The notes beneath the pieces are model-generated. The model was not told the DNA's origin. It was given only the letters and a program-made list of their open reading frames with translations, and searched no databases. DNA of 64,000 nt from contig NZ_CP053840.1 of assembly GCF_013201665.1 (NCBI RefSeq), forward strand, positions 1,612,001 to 1,676,000, written 5' to 3'. Made by a program: the position numbers and the translations under genes. The stretch is from Arcobacter venerupis (GTDB taxonomy: Bacteria > Campylobacterota > Campylobacteria > Campylobacterales > Arcobacteraceae). Below are positions 44,910 through 55,062 of this stretch, one piece after another; within the stretch, counting starts at the first letter, position 1, and each line of letters begins with the position of its first letter.

Positions 44910-45560
44910 TTATCCTTTATTTATTTTCTCTATATCTTCAAAACTAACATCATCTAAACTATCATAATAAAAATCAATTTCTACAAAATGATCTAATTTT
45001 TTAATAAAATATAAATCATCTGCAATAGATTCTATTGTAGAAATACTAGCTGTTGGCAAAATTGGAGTTGCTACTGAAATAGACTTAGCTTTTAAATTGA
45101 TAGCTGTTTTTATACAAGCCATCATTGTTAAACCTGTATTAATTCCTTCATCAACAATTAATACATTTTTATTCTCAAATTTTTGAATCTTTTCCCCATG
45201 TCTAAACTTACTCACAGTTTTAATAATAGATTCTTCATATACTTGTTTTGATTTCGAATATACATAATCTAAACTAATATCAAATGATTTTACTAGTTCT
45301 TCATGTATAAGTACCTCTTCATGCTCTGTTACAACAGCTATTTCACAATCTTCATTGTTAGGAGCATAAATCTTTTCTGAAAACATAATATCATATTTAC
45401 TATTAAGAGCATTTGCAACAATCCTTGCAATTTCAAATCCCCCATACGAGCTAGAGATAACTGTCCAATCTTCTAATCTCATACTATCAATTGGTAAAAC
45501 ATCTAACAATCTATAAGCAGCGACTTCTCTATTTTTGAAATATATTCTGTCTGGATTCAT
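44910..45560 (-). CDS. phosphoribosyltransferase family protein
   Basis: 216 residues. The PRPP-binding motif VLIVDEGINTGLTMMA (around residue 130) identifies a type I PRTase fold. SSSYGGFEIA and the region YAPNNEDCEIAVV match a group of uncharacterised PRTases rather than ComF. The substrate is unknown. Start codon overlaps the lptD stop by four bases, and pnp follows after five bases. Confidence 0.82.
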   Translation of the reverse strand: MNPDRIYFKNREVAAYRLLDVLPIDSMRLEDWTVISSSYGGFEIARIVANALNSKYDIMFSEKIYAPNNEDCEIAVVTEHEEVLIHEELVKSFDISLDYVYSKSKQVYEESIIKTVSKFRHGEKIQKFENKNVLIVDEGINTGLTMMACIKTAINLKAKSISVATPILPTASISTIESIADDLYFIKKLDHFVEIDFYYDSLDDVSFEDIEKINKG

Positions 45561-47680
45561 TGATTATTATCTTCAATTTGATATTTTTGTTTAATTCCAC
45601 CTAAGGGTTTTAATAAAATAGTCATATAAACTATTTGCTGATCTTTAGAAGAATATGTTGTTCCAGATGAAGGAATAATTTTATTTTCATATTTTAAATC
45701 AAGATTCCAACAACTATCGTCTATATTGAAACTAATACCTTGTTTACTTCTCTTATTTTCAAGTAAATCATAATTTTCATAATATGAAACTTTATAATCT
45801 TTAGCTATTTTGTAAGAAGTTGTAGCTCTATATGATTCTAAATCTTCTCTATCATTAAAAACATTATTTGTTTGTTTTGATTCATAATAACCAAGTCCTA
45901 AAGATAAATCTTTATAAGTAAATATAGTATCTGCACTATTTTCAACAAATTGCTGATCTTCTACATTATAAACAGCTTTTCCACTAATACTCCCATACTC
46001 ATGGTATATTTTTACATAATTTTCTAAATCTTCTAATTTTGGATCATTTAACGAATCATATAAAATTGATTGAGAAATTTTATGATTAATTAATTGTTTT
46101 AAAGTATATTTATCATATAAAGATTGATTAGCTGATAATTTAATATTTTTTTCTTCTTGTGTAATAGGAAAAGCTTTTAATTCTTTTTCTTTTGTTGAAT
46201 CTGATTCTGTCGTAATTTTGTATAAATCACCATCTTCTTTTAGATTCTTTGGAACTATATATTCTGCTTTTAAATTAAGAGTATGTAAATAATCTTCATA
46301 AGGTTTAATAAGATCACTTCCTATCCCAACAGAAGTTTTATTTTGAACTAATGTTCCATCTCTATATTTTGTATTTCCATAATTATCATAATCATATTTA
46401 CTAACTGTAGTCTTATTTTCAACAAATGTATACATAAAGTCATCTAAAAAATGTTTACTATAACTTAAAGGTACACTCATTTGATAGATATTTGCAGTTA
46501 TCCCCTCTTCTCTTGTATAATTCATAGCTTTTGTATCTATAGAATAAATTAAATTATCGAAAAGAAGTTCTTTATTGTATGAGTGAAATTGTACTTGAGG
46601 TAATTCTTGTAAAGTTGTTTTATTTGAATCTGTAGAACCATCAATGTAATATCTACCATAAATACCTCCATAATATGCAGAAGTATCATAAAAATAATTA
46701 ACTTTTGACTCAACTTTTTTATCTGTCGAACTTAAGTTGCTATCATCTTCTAATGTAATATATTCTATATCGTTAAAATAAGTAAGTGATGTAAACAAAC
46801 CATCTTGAGAATCACTTGAAGAGAATATATCCCTTCGTTTATAGTCCAAATCAAAACCATAGTGGGTCTGATTTTGTAAATCATTTTCTAAATAATAATC
46901 ATCTTTTTCTTTAAAAACACCAGTTTTTATCTCTAGTAATGAATCAGGAGAGTCTGCATATCTGTAATAAGCATATCCGCCAGAACCTCTTTTAGTTCTG
47001 GTTTGAGGAATTAATTCAATATCATAATTATACGCAGGTGCAAAATATATAGGTTGAGAATAAGAAAGCCCTTCAGTTTTAGAATATCCAATTGTTGGAA
47101 GTAGTAGACCAGTTCTTCTTGTTGTATCAGTTGGAAAACCTATATAGGGACTATAAAAAACAGGAACATCTTTAACATATAATCTTGAATTATAAGCATT
47201 TATCCATTTTTTATCAATATCATAATCAGCTGAAGATGCTCGAATACTCCAGATAGGATCTAAACAATCACAAGAAGAGATAATAGTACTATCAAGTTCT
47301 ACATCATTTTTTTCTCTATTTGAAGTTTTTGAATTTATCCAAATTTTATTACTTTGTTCTTGTAAAAACATTGGACTTTGATTAAAAGAATCTTTTTTTA
47401 AGTCAACAAAAGCATAGTTACTTTGTGTTTGAATATTATTATCTTTTATTACTAAAACATTATCAAAAAGTTCAAAAGTTTCTTCTTCTTTGTTATAAAT
47501 TACTTTATCTGCACTTAAATAATAAGTTGGTGAATAAATTACAACATTTCCACTTGCAGTAACTATATTTTCAACAGAATTAACATTTTTAGCAACTAAT
47601 TGAAACTTCTCATTTTTTAACTCTTCTGCTTGAATTAAACAAGAAGCAACCAACAATGATATTATTATTTTTTTATGCAT
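45557..47680 (-). CDS. lptD: LPS-assembly protein LptD
   Basis: 707 residues: signal peptide (ending IQAEE), N-terminal OstA jellyroll (FQLVAKNVNSVENIVTASGNVVIYSP), then the large barrel beginning near ~200 (YSPYIGFPTDTTRRTGLLLP is a hallmark). Delivers LPS to the outer leaflet. Two Cys at ~134-136 (SSCDC) may form the domain-linking disulphide. Overlaps the RDD gene by eight bases. Confidence 0.93.
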   Translation of the reverse strand: MHKKIIISLLVASCLIQAEELKNEKFQLVAKNVNSVENIVTASGNVVIYSPTYYLSADKVIYNKEEETFELFDNVLVIKDNNIQTQSNYAFVDLKKDSFNQSPMFLQEQSNKIWINSKTSNREKNDVELDSTIISSCDCLDPIWSIRASSADYDIDKKWINAYNSRLYVKDVPVFYSPYIGFPTDTTRRTGLLLPTIGYSKTEGLSYSQPIYFAPAYNYDIELIPQTRTKRGSGGYAYYRYADSPDSLLEIKTGVFKEKDDYYLENDLQNQTHYGFDLDYKRRDIFSSSDSQDGLFTSLTYFNDIEYITLEDDSNLSSTDKKVESKVNYFYDTSAYYGGIYGRYYIDGSTDSNKTTLQELPQVQFHSYNKELLFDNLIYSIDTKAMNYTREEGITANIYQMSVPLSYSKHFLDDFMYTFVENKTTVSKYDYDNYGNTKYRDGTLVQNKTSVGIGSDLIKPYEDYLHTLNLKAEYIVPKNLKEDGDLYKITTESDSTKEKELKAFPITQEEKNIKLSANQSLYDKYTLKQLINHKISQSILYDSLNDPKLEDLENYVKIYHEYGSISGKAVYNVEDQQFVENSADTIFTYKDLSLGLGYYESKQTNNVFNDREDLESYRATTSYKIAKDYKVSYYENYDLLENKRSKQGISFNIDDSCWNLDLKYENKIIPSSGTTYSSKDQQIVYMTILLKPLGGIKQKYQIEDNNQ

Positions 47681-48110
47681 TTACTACCAACGTTCTACCT
47701 ACAATATCATGAAAAGTTTTTCTACCATCATTAAAAAATCCAATTAAGAATCCCACATAAAAGAACATTTCTGAAAATATTCTTCCAGTAGCTCTTAAAA
47801 GTGAGGAGAAGAAAGAAACTCTTCCCCAATGATTTACATCGATTACTCTAATTTTAATAATAATTTTACCAATAGTTGCACCATAATACCAAACGAAAAA
47901 AGTTTGATATATGATTTTTAATACAATTAACGGCATAGCTAATTGTGTTTCCATTAAAACCATCATTGCATCCATATCTTGACTAGCAGCAAAAATATTT
48001 TCCCAAAATATTGCCATAACAATTACTGTAACTAATAAATCATCAATCACAAAAGCTAATGCCCGTGAACGCAAAGAGGCTAATTGAAGATCTGTACTAT
48101 TATTTTGCAT
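47673..48110 (-). CDS. RDD family membrane protein
   Basis: 145 residues with the family signature: an RALAFVIDDLLVT first segment (Arg, then Asp-Asp), a second membrane segment, GATIGKIIIKIRVID, and a final segment. RDD proteins have been linked to ion exchange or membrane homeostasis, without a single known role. Between purD and lptD on the same strand. Confidence 0.85.
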   Translation of the reverse strand: MQNNSTDLQLASLRSRALAFVIDDLLVTVIVMAIFWENIFAASQDMDAMMVLMETQLAMPLIVLKIIYQTFFVWYYGATIGKIIIKIRVIDVNHWGRVSFFSSLLRATGRIFSEMFFYVGFLIGFFNDGRKTFHDIVGRTLVVNA

Positions 48111-48116
48111 TAATTT

Positions 48117-49382
48117 TTACTTTAAAGCTTGATAAGCAATATCAGATCTACATTTTTTACCTGCAAAATGTACTTGTCCACATAATGCATAGGCTCTATC
48201 TCTTGCCTCTTTTATACTCTTACCAAATCCAACACAAACTAATACTCTTCCACCTGTTGCCATTAATTTATCATCAATTTTTTCAACACCAGCATAAGAG
48301 ATGTGAGAGTTATTTAATAAATCTTCATCTACAATTTTATCAACAATTATTTCAGCAGGTGTGCTTGAACCATAAGGATAATTTCCACTTGCCATTACAA
48401 CACCAACACCAAACTCTTTTTTGATTTTAATATCTAGTTTATCTAATTGTTTTGTAGCACCCTTATAAAATAGTTCAGAAACAGGAGTCTCTAATAAAGG
48501 CATTAAAATTTCACACTCAGGATCACCAAATCTTACATTATATTCTAAAATAATTGGTTCACCCTTAACAACCATTACACCAATAAAAAGAACACCCTCA
48601 AATGGTGCACCTTCTTGTTTCATTCCTGCAAGTGTTGGAATTATTACTCTCTCTTCAATTTTTTTATAAATATCATCATTTACTAAAGGAGTTGGAGCAT
48701 ATGCGCCCATTCCACCTGTATTTGGTCCAGTATCACCGTCCCCTATTCTTTTATGATCTTGTGCAGCTGGTAAAACTTTATAATTCTCACCATCACAAAT
48801 AGCAAAAACAGATAATTCATATCCATCTAAATACTCTTCTACAACGATAGAAGTTCCAGCATCACCAAATGAAGCACCTGAAAGCATATCTGAAGCTGCT
48901 GTTTTTGCTTCTTCTTTTGATTGAGCAATAATTACACCTTTACCTGCACATAACCCATCTGCTTTTACAACTATTGGTAAATTCATTGTATCAATAAAAT
49001 CAAAAGCTTCTTTTTCATTTGAAGTCTCTATAAACGCTGCTGTTGGTATCTTATATTTTTTTAATATATTTTTCATATAAACTTTTGAACCTTCAAGTTG
49101 AGCTGCTGCTGCACTTGGTCCAAAAATTGTTAAATTATGTTCTTTAAATATATCAACAACACCATCTACTAATGGAGCTTCTGGTCCCACAATTGTTAAA
49201 TCTATAGAATTATCTTTTGCCCAAAGAGCTAATTGATTATAATCTTTAATATTTATATTTGTTCCCAATCTGTCAGTTGCACCATTTCCTGGCATAAAAA
49301 ATAGATTATGAGCATTTTCTTTGTATATTGCTAATCCAATAGAGAATTCTCTACCACCATTACCAAGTATCAATATATTCAC
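48117..49382 (-). CDS. purD: phosphoribosylamine-glycine ligase
   Basis: 421 residues. ATP-grasp enzyme with [13 protein letters not shown] at the start, [14 protein letters not shown], and [22 protein letters not shown], the GARS signature. It performs the second step of purine synthesis. The start is an ATG at 49382 next to the 3' end of the putative 6S RNA. Confidence 0.97.
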   Translation of the reverse strand: MNILILGNGGREFSIGLAIYKENAHNLFFMPGNGATDRLGTNINIKDYNQLALWAKDNSIDLTIVGPEAPLVDGVVDIFKEHNLTIFGPSAAAAQLEGSKVYMKNILKKYKIPTAAFIETSNEKEAFDFIDTMNLPIVVKADGLCAGKGVIIAQSKEEAKTAASDMLSGASFGDAGTSIVVEEYLDGYELSVFAICDGENYKVLPAAQDHKRIGDGDTGPNTGGMGAYAPTPLVNDDIYKKIEERVIIPTLAGMKQEGAPFEGVLFIGVMVVKGEPIILEYNVRFGDPECEILMPLLETPVSELFYKGATKQLDKLDIKIKKEFGVGVVMASGNYPYGSSTPAEIIVDKIVDEDLLNNSHISYAGVEKIDDKLMATGGRVLVCVGFGKSIKEARDRAYALCGQVHFAGKKCRSDIAYQALK

Positions 49383-49405
49383 GATAATTCCTTGTATTAT
49401 AAATT

Positions 49406-49578
49406 AAAAATCCGAGTAGCCGTTAACCATCAAAATGGCCCTAAAAGCCACGAAATGCACATGAGCGTATATTTTAGGAGCAAAAACGCATTGAATTGCT
49501 GCACACCATACAACTGCTACCATATACAAAAATAATTTATCGGACCCACAACAATGGAAATCCCGAACTACTTAGATT
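49406..49578 (-). ncRNA. ssrS: probable 6S RNA
   Basis: The 230-bp gap between hemD and purD has no ORF but a sharply different, GC-richer sequence of ~173 nt. A -10 TAAAAT (49589-49584) precedes it, and TTTTT (49410-49406) follows. Paired ends: CTAAGTAG with CTACTCGG, CCATT with GATGG, GGTCC with GGGCC, making a long rod with inner bulges as in 6S RNA. 6S binds sigma-70 holoenzyme in stationary phase. I infer identity from size, shape and isolation; other structured RNAs are possible. Confidence 0.6.
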
Positions 49579-49612
49579 GTCTTATTTTATCTAAAGATGT
49601 TTAAAATTGAGT

Positions 49613-50245
49613 TTAAAATAAAGTTTGCCTTGCAAGTTTTATGCACTCATCAATTGATGTCTCTGAACTTATTATATAATTTACATCTTTTGGCAAATAT
49701 TTTGCAGTGGTTTTCCCAATAACTATTGCTTTATATGAATCTTTCCATAAATATTGTTTAAAGAAACACTCTACACTTGATGGTGAAGTAAAAATAAATA
49801 CAGAATTTTCTTCTAAAGATACATTAGATTTTTTACATGAAGTTTTATAAACTACTATTTCTTTAACTAAAATCTTATTTTCTTTTAAAATTTCAACTAG
49901 ATTTGATACTGTTTTTAAAGCTTTTGCATAGAGAACTTTTTTATCTTTTAATAACTCAATTAATTCTTGAGCGAATTCGTTTCCATGGGAAGTAATCCCT
50001 GTAAAAACTACTTTTCCTCCTAATTTTCCTATCACTTGAGAAGTTTTAGGAGCTATTACATAAGAATCAATTTTTTTCCAATCTTTATTAAAAGAATCCA
50101 AAGAATAAACTGCATTTTTTGAAGTAAAAACTAATGCATCATAACTTAATACATCGATATTTGATTTGATATATTCAATTTGAAAAACTTCCAAATTTTC
50201 CACATTTGAATATTTTTGATTACTTAAAAGGTAAATTTTAGCCAT
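49613..50245 (-). CDS. hemD: uroporphyrinogen-III synthase
   Basis: 210 residues. This fast-evolving family is recognised by the two-lobed layout and by VFTSKNAVYSL (near 40), APKTSQVIGKLGGKV, and IFTSPSSVECFF (near 155). It closes hydroxymethylbilane to uroporphyrinogen III in heme and siroheme synthesis. Start overlaps the SulP stop by eight bases. Confidence 0.85.
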   Translation of the reverse strand: MAKIYLLSNQKYSNVENLEVFQIEYIKSNIDVLSYDALVFTSKNAVYSLDSFNKDWKKIDSYVIAPKTSQVIGKLGGKVVFTGITSHGNEFAQELIELLKDKKVLYAKALKTVSNLVEILKENKILVKEIVVYKTSCKKSNVSLEENSVFIFTSPSSVECFFKQYLWKDSYKAIVIGKTTAKYLPKDVNYIISSETSIDECIKLARQTLF

Positions 50246-51812
50246 TATTTATTAACTCATATTTTTGTGTGTAGTTTATTGCATCATCTAGATTGTGATA
50301 AATTTTTATATTTTTAAATAAGTTAGCCGTATCTACTGCTAAAACTTTTTTCTTATGTCTATATTTTAAAACTAAAATTATTTCTAAATCTTTACTTTTG
50401 AACTTTTCAATTATTTCTTCTAATGTAAAAATTGCAGATATATCTAAAAAAGAGACATCTATACAATCAATAATTATCTTCTTACTTCTTTTTACTTTTT
50501 CTAATCTAATATCCAAAGCAGATGCTGTTCCAAAAAATAAAGAACCATTTACTTTTATAATTTCGATATCATGATTTTCAATATCTATATCAAAAGAGAC
50601 TTTTGATCGTTTTGTTTTTATTTGAGTATTTTTAGAAACTTGATAAACAGCAATTATTGAAGAGATTGTAATACCAACACCAACCGCCATAATTAGATCA
50701 ACAAATATTGTAAGTAAAAATACAGTTACCATAATAATTAGATCTTGTCTTGATACTTTATTTAAAACTTTTAAAAATTTATAATCTAAAATATCAAACC
50801 CAACTTTTATTAAAATTCCAGATAATACTGCTAGTGGAATTTTTGAAGCAAGTGGCGCTAAAAAAAGTACAATCACTAGAAGGGTAATGGAGTGAACCAT
50901 ACCTGATAATTTGGTCGTTGCTCCACTATTTATATTTATAACCGTTCGCATAGTTGCACCAGCACCAGGAATTGCTCCAAAAAATGAACAAACCATATTT
51001 CCAAGACCTTGACCAATTAACTCTTTTTTAGAATCATGTTTTGTTTTTGTTTTAGAATCTGCAACAACAGAAGTTAACAATGAATCAATAGTCCCTAAAA
51101 GTGCTAATGTAATAGCAAGAGTTAAAATAGTACTTAATTTTAAAAAATCAAATGAAATTGGTAGAATAAATTCAGGTAATCCCATAGGAATTTCACCAAT
51201 TGTTGTAATATTAAAATCCATAAAAATAGAAAGATAAGTTACAAAAACTAAAGCAATTAGGGCAGGAGGTACAATTTTTGATATTTTTTTTGGAGTCAAA
51301 AACATTATTGCTAAGGTAATTGAAGCAATAATAATTGCTTCATAATTTAATTTTTTAATAGTATCTAAGATATGAGTTAAAGTATAAACAATAGAGCTAT
51401 AACCCTCAACACCTAAAAAAGGGTTTATTTGCAGAATTATTATAATTACACCAATTCCACACATAAAACCTGAAATTACAGGATATGGAATATATTTTAT
51501 CCATTTTCCAATACCAACTATTCCAAAAGATATTTGCATTATTCCTGCTAAAAAAACAACTGTCATAACTGTAGAAAAATCGTTTGGGAAAGTGGCTATT
51601 GTAGTTGCTACAATAACTGTCATAGGACCAGTTGGCCCTGAGATTTGAGTTGGAGTTCCTCCAAAAGCAGCAGCAAAAAAACCTAATATTATTGCACCAT
51701 ATAAACCAGCAATTGCACCTGCTCCACTAGCAACTCCAAAAGCTAAAGCCAAAGGAAGAGCAACAACAGCAGCTGTTACACCTGCAAATATATCGTTTTT
51801 TACTCTAGTCAA
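50238..51812 (-). CDS. SulP family anion transporter with STAS domain
   Basis: 524 residues. About eleven membrane segments carry SulP marks (AALPLALAFGVASGAGAIAGLYG, GPTGPMTVIVA, NMVCSFFGAIPGAGATMRT). The C-terminal STAS domain begins near 425 (KVNGSLFFGTASAL, IIDCIDVSFLDISAI). Homologues take up bicarbonate, sulphate or C4-dicarboxylates; the substrate cannot be told here. Lies 20 bases downstream of der. Confidence 0.9.
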   Translation of the reverse strand: MTRVKNDIFAGVTAAVVALPLALAFGVASGAGAIAGLYGAIILGFFAAAFGGTPTQISGPTGPMTVIVATTIATFPNDFSTVMTVVFLAGIMQISFGIVGIGKWIKYIPYPVISGFMCGIGVIIIILQINPFLGVEGYSSIVYTLTHILDTIKKLNYEAIIIASITLAIMFLTPKKISKIVPPALIALVFVTYLSIFMDFNITTIGEIPMGLPEFILPISFDFLKLSTILTLAITLALLGTIDSLLTSVVADSKTKTKHDSKKELIGQGLGNMVCSFFGAIPGAGATMRTVININSGATTKLSGMVHSITLLVIVLFLAPLASKIPLAVLSGILIKVGFDILDYKFLKVLNKVSRQDLIIMVTVFLLTIFVDLIMAVGVGITISSIIAVYQVSKNTQIKTKRSKVSFDIDIENHDIEIIKVNGSLFFGTASALDIRLEKVKRSKKIIIDCIDVSFLDISAIFTLEEIIEKFKSKDLEIILVLKYRHKKKVLAVDTANLFKNIKIYHNLDDAINYTQKYELINNG

Positions 51813-51832
51813 GGAAAACTCCTAAATTTAAG

Positions 51833-53314
51833 TTATTTAGTATCTCTTTCTAAATATTCTTCATCACCCATTTTATCATGTTTTCCACGAGCAATTACGT
51901 GAATTGGCGTTCCCTCAAAATTAAAATTATCTCTTAAATAATTTATTAAATATCTTTTATATGTAAAGTGTAAAAGATTTGGTTTATTCATAACTAATGC
52001 AATTCTTGGTGGTTTTGTATCAAATTGAGTTGTATAATAAATTCTCAGATATGCACCATTTGGACTTGGAAGTGAATGTCTCATAACTGCTTCTTCAATA
52101 ACTCTATGTAATTTAGAAGTTGGAATTCTTTGTGTATAGTTATTAAAGATTTCTATAATTTTATCTTTTAATCTTTCAATACTTCTTCCTGTTTTTGCTG
52201 AAACTGCCATAATTGGAGCATAAGATAAAAATCTAAATCTTCTTCTAATTTCCTCTTGCATTTTTTCAAAAGTTTCCATATTCTCGTCCCATTTATTTAG
52301 AACAATAATTGTTGCAAGTCCATATTCATCAACAAGTCCAGCAATCTTTTCATCTAAATCAGAAAGTTCTTTTGAAGCATCTAAGATAACTAAAGCCATG
52401 TTAGCTTTTTCTAACATCTCTTTTGTTCTCATTAAGGCAAATTTTTCAATTCCCTCAATACTTCCTCTTCTTCTTAAACCTGCTGTATCAACAAATGTTA
52501 CATTTTTATCTTGGTATTCAAAAGACTCATCAACGGGGTCAATTGTTGTTCCTGCAATTGGAGAAACTACTGATCTTTCAGCACCAACAATTGCATTAAG
52601 AATAGAAGATTTACCAACATTTACTTTTCCAATGATTGCCACTTTAATATTATTATCTATAACTTCGTCTTCAAGAGTATCTTCTAAAACTGGTTCAAAA
52701 TTATCATCTTCTTCACTTGAAAAATCTTGATCATCATCATAATCAAAATCTTCTTCTCTTTGTTTTTTTAAAGCTTCAGCTTCTTCTAAAGCTACAGTTT
52801 CAAGATTAACTGGAAGGTGTTGATAAATCCAATCAAATAAGTTTTTAGTCCCTCTATTGTGTGAAACTGAAACTCCAAAAAGATTCTCTTCCCCTATTCC
52901 AAACTCAAAAAATTCCCATAATCTTTCTAATTCTTTATCATTATCAATTTTATTTACAACTAAAGCTAATTCTTTTCCTAATCTTTGAAGCTCATAAAAT
53001 AATTCTTTATCCTTATCATCAGGTATATTTTTACCATCAACCATAAAAAGTATTATATCAGCCTCTTTTGCCGTCTCAATAGCTTTTCTTTTTACATTTG
53101 AAAATATAGCATCATTTGTTTCATCGATACCACCTGTATCTAACATTAATGCTTTTCTATCTAATATTTCAATTTCATGTTTTCTAATATCTCTTGTAGT
53201 TCCTGCCATATCAGATACAATTGCAATTCTTTTGTTTGCAATTCTATTAAATAATGAAGATTTTCCTACATTTGGTTGCCCAATTAGAGCAATTTTTTTT
53301 AACGTTTTATCCAT
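51833..53314 (-). CDS. der: ribosome-assembly GTPase Der (EngA)
   Basis: 493 residues with two tandem G domains: GQPNVGKSS near 12 with DTGG and NKID; GKVNVGKSS near 231 with DTAGLRRRG and NKWD. A C-terminal KH-like domain follows. An acidic linker (DDDQDFSSEEDDNFEPVLED) separates the G domains and is longer than in E. coli. Required for 50S maturation. Confidence 0.96.
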   Translation of the reverse strand: MDKTLKKIALIGQPNVGKSSLFNRIANKRIAIVSDMAGTTRDIRKHEIEILDRKALMLDTGGIDETNDAIFSNVKRKAIETAKEADIILFMVDGKNIPDDKDKELFYELQRLGKELALVVNKIDNDKELERLWEFFEFGIGEENLFGVSVSHNRGTKNLFDWIYQHLPVNLETVALEEAEALKKQREEDFDYDDDQDFSSEEDDNFEPVLEDTLEDEVIDNNIKVAIIGKVNVGKSSILNAIVGAERSVVSPIAGTTIDPVDESFEYQDKNVTFVDTAGLRRRGSIEGIEKFALMRTKEMLEKANMALVILDASKELSDLDEKIAGLVDEYGLATIIVLNKWDENMETFEKMQEEIRRRFRFLSYAPIMAVSAKTGRSIERLKDKIIEIFNNYTQRIPTSKLHRVIEEAVMRHSLPSPNGAYLRIYYTTQFDTKPPRIALVMNKPNLLHFTYKRYLINYLRDNFNFEGTPIHVIARGKHDKMGDEEYLERDTK

Positions 53315-53350
53315 AAATTTTTTTTAATCCTATTTTTTATCATAAACTAA

Positions 53351-53383
53351 AAAAGGTATTAGCCATTTATGCTAATACCTTTT
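53351..53383 (-). terminator. terminator after hpf
   Basis: Perfect 13-base stem AAAAGGTATTAGC / GCTAATACCTTTT with a seven-base loop, 18 bases past the hpf stop; on the minus strand the stem ends in a T-run. Confidence 0.88.
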
Positions 53384-53401
53384 CACTAACAAAAGCTTTT
53401 C

Positions 53402-53944
53402 TTAATATAATCCAAATTTACCTTGGATTGAACTTTTGTAAAGAACTCTCATAACATCATCTTTGTCATAGAATACTTTAAATTGTGCATCAGATGCTTT
53501 TAACTCTTCTAATGCTTCTTCAATATCAATTGGTTTATAAGATGTTAATCTTACAGGAGTTATTTCATCTTCAAATTTTTCTAATTCAAGAGCAATTCCA
53601 TCTTGAATTTCAGACGATTCAACTTCAGTTAATTTTGTAGCTTTGTGAGCTGCAATTTTATCATGATGTCTTCTTAATACTTTAGATACTCTATCAACAG
53701 CAATATCAATTGCGGCATATAAATCTTTATCTTTTTGTTTTACAACAATTGTATCTAAATGTGCAATATTTAAAGTAAACTCAAAAGAGAAAGCTTTTTT
53801 ACCATGTTTTTCTTCTTGAGAGATAATTGCATTCACAGAAATAATGTCTAAGTTATATTTTTTAAATACTTCTACTGAGCTATTAATGTAATCTTTTATT
53901 GAATCTGTTAAATCTATGTGTCTTCCTACAATTCCTGTATTCAT
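53402..53944 (-). CDS. hpf: ribosome hibernation-promoting factor, long form
   Basis: 180 residues: N-terminal S30AE domain (IVGRHIDLTDSIKDYINSSVE, AAIDIAVDRVSKVLRRHHDK) and C-terminal dimerisation domain (VRLTSYKPIDIEEALEELKAS, FKVFYDKDDVMRVLYKS). The long form joins two 70S ribosomes into inactive 100S dimers under stress. Own transcription unit between a flagellar-cluster terminator and der. Confidence 0.94.
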   Translation of the reverse strand: MNTGIVGRHIDLTDSIKDYINSSVEVFKKYNLDIISVNAIISQEEKHGKKAFSFEFTLNIAHLDTIVVKQKDKDLYAAIDIAVDRVSKVLRRHHDKIAAHKATKLTEVESSEIQDGIALELEKFEDEITPVRLTSYKPIDIEEALEELKASDAQFKVFYDKDDVMRVLYKSSIQGKFGLY

Positions 53945-54006
53945 AACATACTCCTTATATATAATTTATTTATTCTATCATAATATTGTTGAATAATACA
54001 TATAGT

Positions 54007-54037
54007 AAAAAAAACAATACTTGTAAAGTATAGTATT
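54007..54037 (-). terminator. terminator of the EF-hand gene
   Basis: Minus strand: AATACT...AGTATT stem, then G and eight Ts (54014-54007). It lies about 90 bases past the EF-hand gene stop and before the hpf promoter. Confidence 0.7.
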
Positions 54038-54125
54038 ATTGGAATAAATAAGATTATTATTTGATTTTTGTTTGAAAAATTTTAGATTTTATTAATATAT
54101 TTTATTTTTAGAATTCAGTTATGCA

Positions 54126-55001
54126 TTATGCATAACTGAATTTAGAAGAAGTAGATGTTGATAAGTTAGAAACATAAGTATTTAAATCACTATTATTACT
54201 TTGATTATTTACCATTTTCATAATATTTTTAAAATTACTTAAATCTAAATCTTCTGAACTATTTTGACTATTTAATTTTATAGTATTCAATAATAATTTT
54301 ATACTATCTTTTGTATCTTGATTTGAAGATACTGAGGTTGATGAAGTTGTTTCATCTGTTGAAATTCCAAGTGCTGCCAGTTTTTCTTCTTCAGAAACTA
54401 CACCATCTTCATTTGTATCTCGGTCATCATATTCTTCAGATGACGTACCACCACCTGCACCACTACTTTCACCACCACTAGACGTAGCAGATTGAGTTGT
54501 ACTATTAGCACTTGTAACTTGTTCAAAGGCACTACTTAATTCATCACTTGAAATTGAACCATCAGAATCTGCATCTAAAGCTGAAAATTCTTCATCACTT
54601 AATACTGAAACTTCACTTGAACTAAGTAATGAATCACCATCTGAATCATATTGAGACATTATTAATGAACCAAAATCCTCTCCAGAAGCACTACTTTGTT
54701 TTGATTGAGGAGACTCAGGCATTTCAAGTCCTAAATCTGAAAACATACTTGCAAAATCTTCTTTCGATGGCATTTCACCATTATATGAAGCTAATTTACT
54801 ATCTATTGCACTTGCAATTTCATCTTGAGTAACTAAGCTATCTCCATTTGAATCTAAAGTGGAGAACTGATCTTCACTAACTCCTAATTCATCAATACTT
54901 AAAGAAGAATCAGAATTTGTATCACTTTTACTAATGATGTCTTTTGAAATATTACTTACAGGTGACATCATACCCATAGAACTATACGAAGAAATTGTCA
55001 C
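54126..55001 (-). CDS. EF-hand calcium-binding repeat protein
   Basis: 291 residues with at least five EF-hand loops: DTNSDSSLSIDE (near 27), DSNGDSLVTQDE (53), DSDGDSLLSSSE (118), DADSDGSISSDE (142), DTNEDGVVSEEE (195). Ser/Gly-rich spacers in between, no signal peptide. Start codon GTG behind GGAG. It follows fliD but has its own promoter-like element shared with flgD and flgE, suggesting a role in motility or surface attachment, possibly export by the flagellar or type I route. Confidence 0.82.
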   Translation of the reverse strand: MTISSYSSMGMMSPVSNISKDIISKSDTNSDSSLSIDELGVSEDQFSTLDSNGDSLVTQDEIASAIDSKLASYNGEMPSKEDFASMFSDLGLEMPESPQSKQSSASGEDFGSLIMSQYDSDGDSLLSSSEVSVLSDEEFSALDADSDGSISSDELSSAFEQVTSANSTTQSATSSGGESSGAGGGTSSEEYDDRDTNEDGVVSEEEKLAALGISTDETTSSTSVSSNQDTKDSIKLLLNTIKLNSQNSSEDLDLSNFKNIMKMVNNQSNNSDLNTYVSNLSTSTSSKFSYA

Positions 55002-55027
55002 AATAACTCCTTTACTTATTTTTTAAA

Positions 55028-55057
55028 ATACTATACTTTTAAAGTAAACATAGGGTA
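55028..55057 (-). promoter_or_regulatory. flagellar promoter element before the EF-hand gene
   Basis: Minus strand TACCCTATGTTTAC (55057-55044), ten bases, then TAGTAT. 42 bases before the GTG. Shared with flgD and flgE. Confidence 0.55.
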
Positions 55058-55062
55058 ACATT

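Noticed and set aside
51833..53314. Antisense ORFs opposite der, pnp, bamA and cheB
   Set aside because: They are reverse readings of conserved genes, without ribosome sites or recognisable protein features.
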